Assembly: GCA_045593985.1 (NCBI GenBank)
Contig: JAZNXR010000009.1
Span: forward strand, 1 to 13,436
From: Colimorpha_A sp045593985
GTDB taxonomy: Bacteria > Bacillota > Clostridia > Oscillospirales > CAG-272
DNA length: 13,436 nucleotides
Reading direction: 5' to 3'
The number at the start of each line of letters is the position of its first letter. Within the stretch, counting starts at the first letter, position 1. A program made the position numbers and the translations under genes. A model generated the notes under the pieces. It saw only the letters and a program-made list of their open reading frames with translations. It was not told the DNA's origin and searched no databases. Below are positions 7,357 to 13,436 of this stretch, one piece after another.

Positions 7357-7695
7357 ATGAACATCACTGAAAAGACTGCATATCTTAAGGGCCTTATGGC
7401 AGGTCTCAATATCGACGAGAGCAAGCCCGAGGGCAAGCTTCTTGCTGCTATCGTTGAGACTCTCGACGAAATGGCAAATGAAGTTGCTGACCTCGGAGAG
7501 GTTGCTGAATACCTTGAGGATTATATCGACGAGGTTGACCACGACCTCGGTGACCTCGAAACCGAGTACTACGATATCTATGACGACGAGGATGACGACG
7601 AGGACTACTGCTTCTGCGACGATTGCGACGAGGAGGACTGCACCGACTGCATCCTTTGCGACGAGGACGAAGACGACGAGGCAGAAGAGGAATAA
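7357..7695 (+). CDS. CD1247-type N-terminal domain protein with hyperacidic Cys-rich tail
   Basis: The 112-residue protein begins MNITEKTAYLKGLMAGLNID, matching the short helical N-terminal domain known from clostridial CD1247-like proteins, which I recall as common neighbours of efp. The ATG at 7357 follows a GGAGG (7344-7348); the frame is open 18 codons further upstream, but only across the efp terminator. Residues 1-60 look helical or coiled-coil. From residue 73 to 112, 26 of 40 residues are Asp or Glu, with six Cys (85, 87, 90, 95, 98, 101) spaced C-x-C-x2-C-x4-C-x2-C-x2-C. There is no Arg anywhere and no Lys after residue 27. The Cys set may bind a metal (inference). The molecular function of the family is not known to me. 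It is cytoplasmic and is followed directly by a terminator. Confidence 0.8.
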   Translation: MNITEKTAYLKGLMAGLNIDESKPEGKLLAAIVETLDEMANEVADLGEVAEYLEDYIDEVDHDLGDLETEYYDIYDDEDDDEDYCFCDDCDEEDCTDCILCDEDEDDEAEEE

Positions 7696-7716
7696 TTTTT
7701 TCCACGACTAAAACGC

Positions 7717-7757
7717 GCCCCTTTCCGATCAATTATATAATCGGCGAGGGGCACTTT
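7717..7757 (+). terminator. Terminator after the CD1247-like gene
   Basis: Arms 7717-7729 and 7740-7752 pair over 13 positions with one mismatch and one G-U, followed by ACTTTTATT. The loop (7730-7739) and the start of the right arm contain a perfect TATAAT (7735-7740), but no good -35 lies 16-18 bp upstream. A promoter there for the next gene is therefore only a possibility. Confidence 0.8.
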
Positions 7758-7783
7758 TATTAGATATTTCAGGAGAAATTAAA

Positions 7784-9361
7784 ATGAAAAGAATTATAGC
7801 GCTTTGTCTATGCTGCCTTATGCTCACTTCCGCCCTTGCATCCTGCAAAAAGGAAGAGACACCAAAGACAGAACCCACACCGAATCCGACTATTGAGATC
7901 TGGACGAGTCATAGCTACGATAAGCTTCGCACCGAAATGAAGGCTCCGCAAAACGCAAAGTCTGAATATACCGTTTCGATGGCAAAAAACGAAAGCGAGG
8001 GCGTTCACGTTGCTCTCCGTTCAAACGCAGAAACGGGACTTGTATTCTTCAAGATTCTTTCGGGCGAAAACGAGCATATAACCTTTGAAACCTTCCGTGT
8101 TGAAAAAATCATAAAGACGAAGGGTAAAAGCTGGACGGATCCCATGGTTCCGATAGGCCCCGGCTCTCGCTTCAAGCTCAAAAAGAATGAGACGATGGCT
8201 ATTTACATCGACTTCAAGACCACGGTGGATACCCCCGCAGGCGATTACGAGTATGAATTCGGCTTGACCGACAGAAGCGGTAACGTGTTTAATAAGGTTA
8301 AGATCACCGTCCACGTATGGAACTTCGCCATGCCCGAAGGACATAAGTTTGAGAGTGCGGTCGGTAATCACGCAGGACAGGTCGAGCACTACGAGATGCT
8401 TCTCGATCACAATCTGAGCGGATATAATCTTCCTTACGAAATTACCGACGAGCGCGCTGACGCTTATATGTCGGATCCGCGCGTTACCTCGTTTTTGGTC
8501 TATGTTCCGAGAAAAGAGGATAAGACCATAGACACCGAAAAGCTTCTCGCCTGCTACGAAAAGCTCAAGACTAACGAGGTCTGGCTTGAAAAGGCGTATT
8601 TCTATCCGATCGACGAGCCGTCGACAATCGAGCATATCGAGGAATTTGAAAGACTTTGCAAGGAGCTTCGTGCGCTTTGTCCCGATATAAAGATCACCTC
8701 GCCTTATTATAAGAATCTTCAGATAACTCCCGAGCTCGACCAGATCGACTTTATGGATCAGTACGTCGATCTCCATTGCCCGAAGCTTGCAAACTGGAAC
8801 GAATCCGAGATATACGACGATTATCAGATGAACAAGTACGCAACCTTCGACGAGAGAATGAAGGCGCTTCAGGCGAAGGGCGAAACGGTATGGGCATACG
8901 TTTGTAACTATCCTCTTGCGCCCTATCTTAACGTCAAGGTCGATGACGAGGGCATAGTCAGCCGTGTTCTTTTCTGGCAGTTCTATCAGAGAGATATCGA
9001 CGGCTTCCTTTACTGGCACTCCTCCTATTATGCGCAGCTTGGAAACGGCGGAAACCCCTGGGACAGCGTTGATACCTTCGATAACGGTATCTACGGCGAC
9101 GGAATTCTCATTTACACGGGTACCGGAGCAGGATTTTCGGTAAATACTCCCGTCAGCTCGATCCGTCTGAAAATAATTCGTGACGGCATCGACGATATTG
9201 AGCTTCTCTATATGGCGGAGGAGCTGCTTACCCGTGAATGGGTTGACGAAAGAGTAAATAAGGTTTCAAAATCCCTTACCTCCGTTGACGTAACGAGCGA
9301 CGAATTTGCCGCTCTCCGCATCGAAATTGCCGAGGCGATCGAGGCAGAGCTTAATAAATAA
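7784..9361 (+). CDS. DUF4091 / GH123-like lipoprotein (paralogue 1)
   Basis: The 525-residue protein has a lipoprotein signal: MKRIIALCLCCLML, then lipobox L-A-S-C with Cys21, followed by a Pro/Thr/Glu linker, so it is predicted to sit on the outer face of the membrane. The mature part has an N-terminal beta-sandwich (about 35-180, ending in VHVWNF) and a DUF4091/GH123-type TIM-barrel (about 190-500). The FYPIDEP motif holds D277-E278, the position of the catalytic Asp-Glu pair in GH123 beta-N-acetylgalactosaminidases; other conserved blocks are WAYVCNYPLAPYLN, RVLFWQ, DGFLYW and IRDGIDDIELL. Hydrolysis of N-acetylhexosaminides by substrate-assisted catalysis is the best guess; the exact sugar is unknown. 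An AGGAGAA RBS lies upstream of the ATG. It has its own downstream terminator. Its ends are nearly identical to paralogue 3. Confidence 0.85.
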   Translation: MKRIIALCLCCLMLTSALASCKKEETPKTEPTPNPTIEIWTSHSYDKLRTEMKAPQNAKSEYTVSMAKNESEGVHVALRSNAETGLVFFKILSGENEHITFETFRVEKIIKTKGKSWTDPMVPIGPGSRFKLKKNETMAIYIDFKTTVDTPAGDYEYEFGLTDRSGNVFNKVKITVHVWNFAMPEGHKFESAVGNHAGQVEHYEMLLDHNLSGYNLPYEITDERADAYMSDPRVTSFLVYVPRKEDKTIDTEKLLACYEKLKTNEVWLEKAYFYPIDEPSTIEHIEEFERLCKELRALCPDIKITSPYYKNLQITPELDQIDFMDQYVDLHCPKLANWNESEIYDDYQMNKYATFDERMKALQAKGETVWAYVCNYPLAPYLNVKVDDEGIVSRVLFWQFYQRDIDGFLYWHSSYYAQLGNGGNPWDSVDTFDNGIYGDGILIYTGTGAGFSVNTPVSSIRLKIIRDGIDDIELLYMAEELLTREWVDERVNKVSKSLTSVDVTSDEFAALRIEIAEAIEAELNK

Positions 9362-9367
9362 TAAAAT

Positions 9368-9409
9368 GCCCGACCGATTTGATATTATCCGATCGGTCGG
9401 AGCTTTTTT
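9368..9409 (+). terminator. Intrinsic terminator after paralogue 1
   Basis: CCGACCGAT (9370-9378) pairs perfectly with ATCGGTCGG (9392-9400), extended by a GC/GC pair outside a one-base bulge, and is followed by TTTTTT at 9404-9409. Confidence 0.92.
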
Positions 9410-9493
9410 CAAAAAATCCGACTTATGATCCTTTAGCTTTTCGATGCCGAGAAAATGGTCTTATTTGCAATGCTTTTTGGGGTTTATTAGCCA

Positions 9494-9522
9494 TTGCATT
9501 TATTATCGAATTGCGATATCAT
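9494..9522 (+). promoter_or_regulatory. Sigma-A promoter of paralogues 2 and 3
   Basis: TTGCAT (9494-9499), a 17-bp spacer and TATCAT (9517-9522). The predicted start site near 9529 lies upstream of the ATG at 9565 and downstream of the earlier in-frame ATG at 9379, which excludes the longer reading. It should drive the two-gene unit 9565-12612. Confidence 0.75.
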
Positions 9523-9564
9523 ATAGAAAAGCCCTGTAATAAGGACGAGAAAGGCGGAAGAATA

Positions 9565-11034
9565 ATGCAAAGTAACATAGAGATAACCTCGTGGATCGGA
9601 CACGGCTTTGACAGACTGCGCGCCGATATGAAGCCTCCGAAAAATCCCAAGACCGAATATACCGTTTATTTGGCAAAGGGCGAGACGGAGGGCTGTCACA
9701 TCGGTATTTATTCCGAAAATGACGCCGAAAAGCTCCGTTTTGAGCTTCTTTCGGGCAAAAACGAGGATGTAAAATTCGCATGCTATCACGTTATGCCGAT
9801 ATTGGAGCTGAACGGAAAAATATATACCGATCCCGCAGTTCCGTTCGGCGGCGAGGAATTTTCTCTTGAGGGAAGAAAGACCTTTGCCCTTCTTCTTGAA
9901 TTCACGACCGATGAAAGCACCCCCGCAGGCGATTATAGATATGAATTTGCTGTCACCGACCTGACGGGCAACGTCATCTCCAAGCACATAGTAACTGTTC
10001 ACGTCTGGAATTTTGAAATGCCGAAGGAAAAGACCTTTCAGCGCACCGTTAACGTCGGAATTACCGTAAATCCCGGAATGGGTAATCTCAAAAAGCTCCT
10101 CGAGCACAATATGAATACCAGATTCCTCCCCGTCAGTGTTATATCAGACGAGGCCGAAGAATATTTTTCGGATCCGAGAATTACCTGCTTTATTATCCCC
10201 AGGGATTTAAGCGACGAAAAGCTTTCCGCCCTTTACGAAAGGCTCAAAACAAACCCCAAATGGATGAAAAAGGCGTTCTTCTATCCCATTGACGAGCCTC
10301 GCACGGTTCAAATGGTAAAGGATCTTGAAGAAAAGTGCAAGCATCTGAAGAGCATTTGCCCCGAAATTAATATATTCTCCCCCTATTATACAGACGTGCA
10401 GATGGATGACGGCAGGGACCAGATAGAATGGATGTCCTCCTTTATGACCTCCCATTGCCCCAAGCTTTCAAACTGGGATGACGATCAGATATATACCGAG
10501 GGACAGGGCGAAAAATACGGCTCATTTGAAAGCAGAATGAAGGCTCTTAAGGAAAGAGGCGACACCATCTGGGCGTATGTCTGCAATTATCCTCTCGCCC
10601 CCTACCTTAATATAAAGGTGGATGACGAGGGAATCGGAAGCCGTGTCCTTTTCTGGCAGATGTATCAGAGAAATATCGACGGATTCCTCTACTGGAACGC
10701 CGCATATTACGAAAGGCTGCCCGAAAAGAGCCCCTGGAACAGCGTAGATACCTTCGGAAACGGCATCTACGGAGACGGAATCCTCCTTTATCCCGGAGAT
10801 AAGGTGGGACTATCGGAGCCGGTAGCCTCTATACGCCTTAAAATTATGAGAGACGGCCTTGACGATATCGAGCTGTTCTATCTTGCCGAGCGTCTGCTCG
10901 GAAAGGAATGGATCGAGAAAAGAGTCAATAAAGCCTCCTCCTCCCTTACCTCCGTCGACGTAACGAGCGACGAGCTTTACGGCATCCGTCTTGAAATCGG
11001 AAACGCCGTTGAAAAAAAGCTGAACGGTAACTGA
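9565..11034 (+). CDS. DUF4091 / GH123-like protein without signal peptide (paralogue 2)
   Basis: The 489-residue protein begins MQSNIEITSWIGHGFDRLR and goes straight into the N-terminal beta-sandwich that follows the lipid anchor and linker in paralogues 1 and 3, so it is predicted to be cytoplasmic. The start at 9565 is supported by an AGGCGGAAG site and the promoter at 9494-9522. The frame stays open upstream to 9379, crosses a hydrophobic stretch and reaches back over the terminator of the previous gene, but that stretch has no lipobox and no nearby Met. The catalytic Asp-Glu pair is D243-E244 in FYPIDEP; WAYVCNYPLAPYLN, FWQMYQ, DGFLYW and MRDGLDDIELF are conserved. It could act on oligosaccharides after import. 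Paralogue 3 follows 15 bases after its stop. Confidence 0.82.
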   Translation: MQSNIEITSWIGHGFDRLRADMKPPKNPKTEYTVYLAKGETEGCHIGIYSENDAEKLRFELLSGKNEDVKFACYHVMPILELNGKIYTDPAVPFGGEEFSLEGRKTFALLLEFTTDESTPAGDYRYEFAVTDLTGNVISKHIVTVHVWNFEMPKEKTFQRTVNVGITVNPGMGNLKKLLEHNMNTRFLPVSVISDEAEEYFSDPRITCFIIPRDLSDEKLSALYERLKTNPKWMKKAFFYPIDEPRTVQMVKDLEEKCKHLKSICPEINIFSPYYTDVQMDDGRDQIEWMSSFMTSHCPKLSNWDDDQIYTEGQGEKYGSFESRMKALKERGDTIWAYVCNYPLAPYLNIKVDDEGIGSRVLFWQMYQRNIDGFLYWNAAYYERLPEKSPWNSVDTFGNGIYGDGILLYPGDKVGLSEPVASIRLKIMRDGLDDIELFYLAERLLGKEWIEKRVNKASSSLTSVDVTSDELYGIRLEIGNAVEKKLNGN

Positions 11035-11049
11035 CATTTGGTGAATGAT

Positions 11050-12612
11050 ATGAAAAAACTTTTGTGCCTGCTTTTAACTGTACCGCTGCTCCTTTCTGCT
11101 CTTATTTCCTGCGGCGGCAAAGAAAACACAAAACCCGAAGAAGAAGCAAAGCCTGCATCTATCGTTTCGTGGGTGAGTCACAGCTACGATAAGCTCCGCA
11201 CCGAAATGAAGGCTCCGCAAAACGCAAAGACCGAATATACCGTTTCGATGGCGAAGGGCGAGAACGAGGGCGTTCACGTCGCTCTCCGTTCAAGCGAGGA
11301 CACGGGACTTGTGTCATTCAAGGCTCTTTCGGGCGAAAACGAGTATATAACCTTTGAAACCTTCCACGTTCAAAAAATCATAAAGACGAAGGGCAAAAGC
11401 TGGACGGATCCCGCAGTCCCGATAGGAGGCGGCTCTCGCTTCAAGCTCAAAAAGAACGAGACGATGGCGATCCTTATCGACTTCAAGACCAAATCGGATA
11501 CCCCCGCAGGCGATTATGGGTACGAATTCGGCTTGTGCGATTCGAAGGGTAACGTAGTGTCGCGCGTGAGGATAACCGTTCACGTCTGGAATTTTGCAAT
11601 GCCGATCGAAAAAAAGTTTCAGACCTCAATGGGACTTTCAACGTCGACAAGACAGCCCTATTACGATATACTTCTTGAACACAATCTCTCGGCACGCTGG
11701 CTCCCTGCCAACATTCTGGACGGCTCTGCCGATGAGTATATGTCAAACCCGAAGGTCACTTCATTCTGTATTCAGACCTATACGAATACAGAGGAAAGCA
11801 CAATAGCGGTTTATGAGTACCTGAAGAAAAACCCCATCTGGATGGAAAAGGCGTTTTTCTATCCCCTTGATGAGCCGAGAACTGTCGAGATGGTAAAGGA
11901 GCTTGAGGAAAAATGCAAGCGCTTAAGCGAGCTTTGCCCGGGAATCAAGATAATTTCTCCTTATTATACGAATGTTCAAATGGATCCCGAAACGGATCAG
12001 ATCGGATATATGTCGTCCTTTATGACCTCGCACTGTCCGAAGCTTTCAAACTGGGATGACAAAGAGATATACAGCGCCGGGCAGATGGAAAAATACGACT
12101 CGTTTGCCGACAGAATGAAGGCTCTTAAGGAAAGAGGCGACACTGTCTGGGCATACGTTTGTAACTATCCTCTCGCACCCTATCTCAACATCAAGGTCGA
12201 TGACGAGGGAATCGGGAGCAGAGTTCTTTTCTGGCAGATGTATCAGAGAGATATAGACGGCTTCCTCTATTGGAATTCCACTTATTACGATAAGCTGCCG
12301 GGCAAAGATCCGTGGAACAGCGTAGATACCTTCGGAAACGGAATTTTCGGTGACGGAATTCTTTTCTATCCCGGCAAGCAGGTCGGACAGAGCGATCCTG
12401 TTGTTTCGATAAGAATGAAGATCATAAGAGACGGCATCGACGATATCGAGCTTCTCTATATGGCGGAGGAGCTGCTCACACGTGAGTGGGTTGACGAGAG
12501 GGTAAATAAGGTGTCAAAATCCCTTACCTCCGTTGACGTAACGAGTGATGAATTCGCCGCCATCCGTATCGAGATCGCCGAAGCGATCGAAGCAAAGCTG
12601 AACGAAAAATAA
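11050..12612 (+). CDS. DUF4091 / GH123-like lipoprotein (paralogue 3, mosaic)
   Basis: The 520-residue protein starts MKKLLCLLLTVPLLLS and has lipobox L-I-S-C with Cys21, so it is a surface lipoprotein. In-frame TTG (11038) and GTG (11041) codons lie upstream, but the ATG at 11050 gives a normal signal peptide and has GGTGA at 11040-11044. The domain order is that of paralogue 1, with D274-E275 in FYPLDEP as the predicted catalytic pair. The N-terminal third and the last ~60 residues follow paralogue 1 almost exactly, while about residues 260-455 follow paralogue 2 (for example GSRVLFWQMYQR, NSVDTFGNGI and MKALKERGDT). The gene is probably translationally coupled to paralogue 2. The duplicated set suggests variants of one activity placed on both sides of the membrane (inference). 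Confidence 0.85.
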   Translation: MKKLLCLLLTVPLLLSALISCGGKENTKPEEEAKPASIVSWVSHSYDKLRTEMKAPQNAKTEYTVSMAKGENEGVHVALRSSEDTGLVSFKALSGENEYITFETFHVQKIIKTKGKSWTDPAVPIGGGSRFKLKKNETMAILIDFKTKSDTPAGDYGYEFGLCDSKGNVVSRVRITVHVWNFAMPIEKKFQTSMGLSTSTRQPYYDILLEHNLSARWLPANILDGSADEYMSNPKVTSFCIQTYTNTEESTIAVYEYLKKNPIWMEKAFFYPLDEPRTVEMVKELEEKCKRLSELCPGIKIISPYYTNVQMDPETDQIGYMSSFMTSHCPKLSNWDDKEIYSAGQMEKYDSFADRMKALKERGDTVWAYVCNYPLAPYLNIKVDDEGIGSRVLFWQMYQRDIDGFLYWNSTYYDKLPGKDPWNSVDTFGNGIFGDGILFYPGKQVGQSDPVVSIRMKIIRDGIDDIELLYMAEELLTREWVDERVNKVSKSLTSVDVTSDEFAAIRIEIAEAIEAKLNEK

Positions 12613-12651
12613 TTAACCGCGTGGCGGATAAAGAAACGTTGTTTTTGTTCC

Positions 12652-12677
12652 GGAAGCCGAGGACGCCGGTCCCTACA
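12652..12677 (+). repeat. B-type hairpin element, degenerate copy (B1)
   Basis: It carries the conserved CGAGGACGC loop and CTACA 3' flank of the B elements, but its left arm (GGAAGC) pairs poorly with CGGTCC. It starts about 40 bases after the stop of paralogue 3. Confidence 0.55.
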
Positions 12678-12706
12678 AATAACGTACCGAAGCATCGAGG
12701 CGTTAT

Positions 12707-12783
12707 CTTGCCTTCCCCTTGGGGAAGGTGGCAACCGAAGGTTGACGGATGAGGTGTTCCGAAGGAATGTAACATCGTTTTTT
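12707..12783 (+). repeat. A-type three-hairpin element (A1); probable terminator of paralogue 3
   Basis: It begins CTTGCC. Hairpin 1 is CCTTCCCC/GGGGAAGG (12711-12728), hairpin 2 is CAACC-GAA-GGTTG (12732-12744), and hairpin 3 is GGTGTT (12753-12758) with AACATC (12771-12776). A T6 run at 12778-12783 follows, so this copy can end the mRNA of paralogue 3, which has no other visible terminator. Confidence 0.75.
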
Positions 12784-12787
12784 GTGC

Positions 12788-12812
12788 GGCGGGAGCAAGC
12801 CCCCGCCCTACA
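12788..12812 (+). repeat. C-type hairpin element (C1)
   Basis: GGCGGG, loop AGCAAGCC, CCCGCC, then CTACA. The stem is 6 perfect base pairs. The loop is identical to that of C2 at 13087 although the stem differs. Confidence 0.8.
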
Positions 12813-12855
12813 CCCTCTCAGTCGATTTCATCGACAGCTCCCCCGGAGGGGGAGC
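12810..12855 (-). repeat. A-type element, inverted copy
   Basis: Read on the minus strand: hairpin GCTCCCCC-TCC-GGGGGAGC, then CTG, then hairpin GTCGAT-GAA-ATCGAC, then a GAGAGGGTGT tail. This is the A architecture in the opposite orientation. Its end overlaps the CTACA of C1 by three bases. Confidence 0.75.
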
Positions 12856-12887
12856 CATAACAGCGCCTCGAAGCACCGGGACGCCCT

Positions 12888-12935
12888 CTTGCCTCGCCCT
12901 TCGGGAGAGGTGCCCCGAAGGGGCGGAGAGGGTGT
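12888..12935 (+). repeat. A-type element (A2)
   Basis: CTTG, hairpin 1 CCTCGCCC-TTC-GGGAGAGG (one mismatch), then hairpin 2 GCCCC-GAA-GGGGC, then GGAGAGGGTGT. Hairpin 3 is absent; a further hairpin GGCGGC-AAC-GCCGCC follows at 12937-12951. Confidence 0.75.
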
Positions 12936-12954
12936 AGGCGGCAACGCCGCCGCT

Positions 12955-13026
12955 ATACCTTCTCCAGCGGGAGAAGGTGTCGGCGAAGCCGACGGATGAG
13001 GTGTTCCAAAGGAATGTAACACCGTT
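12955..13026 (+). repeat. A-type element (A3)
   Basis: Hairpin 1 is CCTTCTCC-AGCG-GGAGAAGG, hairpin 2 is GTCGGC-GAA-GCCGAC, then GGATGAGGTGTTCC and GGAATGTAACACCG with a TTTT run. Stem sequences differ from A1 and A4 at paired positions on both sides. Confidence 0.8.
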
Positions 13027-13033
13027 TTGGTGC

Positions 13034-13060
13034 GGACCGTCGAGGACGCCTGTCCCTACA
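13034..13060 (+). repeat. B-type hairpin element (B2)
   Basis: GGACCG, loop TCGAGGACGC, CTGTCC, then CTACA; five of six pairs form. A short remnant of an A tail (GTGTTACACCG) lies at 13068-13078 between this and C2. Confidence 0.75.
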
Positions 13061-13086
13061 AATAAAGTGTTACACCGTTTTTATGC

Positions 13087-13111
13087 GGGAGGAGCAAGCC
13101 CCTCCCCTACC
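13087..13111 (+). repeat. C-type hairpin element (C2)
   Basis: GGGAGG, loop AGCAAGCC, CCTCCC, then CTACC. The stem is 6 perfect pairs with the same loop as C1. A linker hairpin (about 13115-13138, ACGTGGC with GCCATGT) follows before A4. Confidence 0.8.
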
Positions 13112-13140
13112 AAAAACGTGGCAAAGCTCCGCCATGTTGT

Positions 13141-13212
13141 CTTGCCTTCCCCTTGGGGAAGGTGTCAACCGAAGGTTGACGGATGAGGTGTTCCAAAAGG
13201 AATGTAACACCG
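13141..13212 (+). repeat. A-type three-hairpin element (A4)
   Basis: Hairpin 1 is CCTTCCCC/GGGGAAGG, hairpin 2 is GTCAACC-GAA-GGTTGAC, and hairpin 3 is GGTGTT with AACACC. Almost identical to A5, 137 bases downstream. Confidence 0.85.
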
Positions 13213-13221
13213 TTTTGGTGC

Positions 13222-13248
13222 GGACAGTCGAGGACGCCTGTCCCTACA
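13222..13248 (+). repeat. B-type hairpin element (B3)
   Basis: GGACAG, loop TCGAGGACGC, CTGTCC, then CTACA; the stem is 6 perfect pairs. Confidence 0.82.
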
Positions 13249-13277
13249 AATAACGTACCGAAGCATCGGGACGTCAT

Positions 13278-13349
13278 CTTGCCTTCCCCTTGGGGAAGGT
13301 GTCAACCGAAGGTTGACGGATGAGGTGTTCCGAAGGAATGTAATATCGT
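13278..13349 (+). repeat. A-type three-hairpin element (A5)
   Basis: Same as A4 except that the right arm of hairpin 3 reads AATATC, where two C-to-T changes still pair with GGTGTT as G-U wobbles. Confidence 0.82.
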
Positions 13350-13356
13350 TATTTGC

Positions 13357-13383
13357 GGGCTGTCGTGGGCGCCAGCCCCTACC
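13357..13383 (+). repeat. B-type hairpin element (B4)
   Basis: GGGCTG, loop TCGTGGGCGC, CAGCCC, then CTACC; the stem is 6 perfect pairs, with a stem sequence unlike B3. Confidence 0.8.
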
Positions 13384-13405
13384 GCACAACTTTCAAACGT
13401 TTCTT

Positions 13406-13432
13406 TGTAGGGTGCGACGTCCCCGACGCACC
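13406..13432 (-). repeat. B-type hairpin element, inverted copy (B5)
   Basis: Read on the minus strand: GGTGCG, loop TCGGGGACGT, CGCACC, then CTACA. The stem is 6 perfect pairs, again with a different stem sequence. It sits at the window edge, so the nest may continue. Confidence 0.8.
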
Positions 13433-13436
13433 GTTA

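Noticed and set aside
9379..9564. 62-residue N-terminal extension of paralogue 2
   Set aside because: It begins inside the terminator of the previous gene, contains the promoter at 9494-9522, and has no homologue in paralogues 1 and 3.
12742..12999. ORFs in the repeat nest (several frames, also 12977-13186 and 13165-13389)
   Set aside because: They read through hairpin repeats and are Pro/Arg/Gly/Ser-rich, with the same peptide recurring; no RBS.
12652..13432. CRISPR array or integron attC sites
   Set aside because: Spacing is irregular, elements occur in both orientations, units are multi-hairpin with variable stems, and there are no unique spacers, cas genes, integrase or cassette genes.

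Overview
The window looks like chromosomal DNA of an uncultured gut-type Clostridia bacterium (Oscillospirales/Christensenellales-like; this is inference). Reasons: moderate GC, strong AGGAGG-type ribosome binding sites, near-consensus sigma-A promoters with 17-bp spacers, an efp gene followed by a CD1247-type small acidic protein, a GLUG-repeat surface protein fused to a calcineurin-like phosphoesterase, lipoproteins of the DUF4091/GH123-like group, and dense hairpin-type intergenic repeats.

Layout. (1) 1-4080: 3' part of a very large secreted protein, with tandem ~280-residue GLUG repeats, a metallophosphoesterase domain and two C-terminal modules. It is followed at 4103-4228 by a 41-codon ORF with a strong RBS, then a terminator. 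(2) 4331-5155: Cof-type HAD phosphatase with its own promoter, convergent with galM (aldose 1-epimerase, 5190-6212, minus strand). The two genes share one perfect 24-bp inverted-repeat terminator that also encodes the last two codons and the stop of both. (3) 6213-6725: divergent galM/efp control region. A minus-strand promoter implies a ~335-nt, hairpin-rich galM leader; the efp promoter faces the other way. (4) 6726-7695: efp and a hyperacidic Cys-rich CD1247-like protein, each followed by a terminator hairpin. (5) 7784-12612: three paralogous GH123-like (DUF4091) proteins. The first and third are lipoproteins. The middle one has no signal peptide and has its own promoter, and the third looks like a mosaic of the other two. 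(6) 12613-13436: no gene, but a nest of at least twelve short hairpin elements of two architectures, in both orientations. Their stems change with compensation while loops and flanks stay constant.

How the genes fit together. Sugar handling is the common theme: predicted exo-acting or hexosaminidase-like GH123-type proteins at the cell surface and in the cytoplasm, an aldose mutarotase, and a HAD phosphatase that may act on sugar phosphates. efp and its partner are housekeeping translation genes. No transposase, phage, CRISPR, rRNA or tRNA gene was seen. The most unusual signals are the repeat nest, the structured galM leader, the doubly coding palindromic terminator and the overlooked small ORF at 4103.
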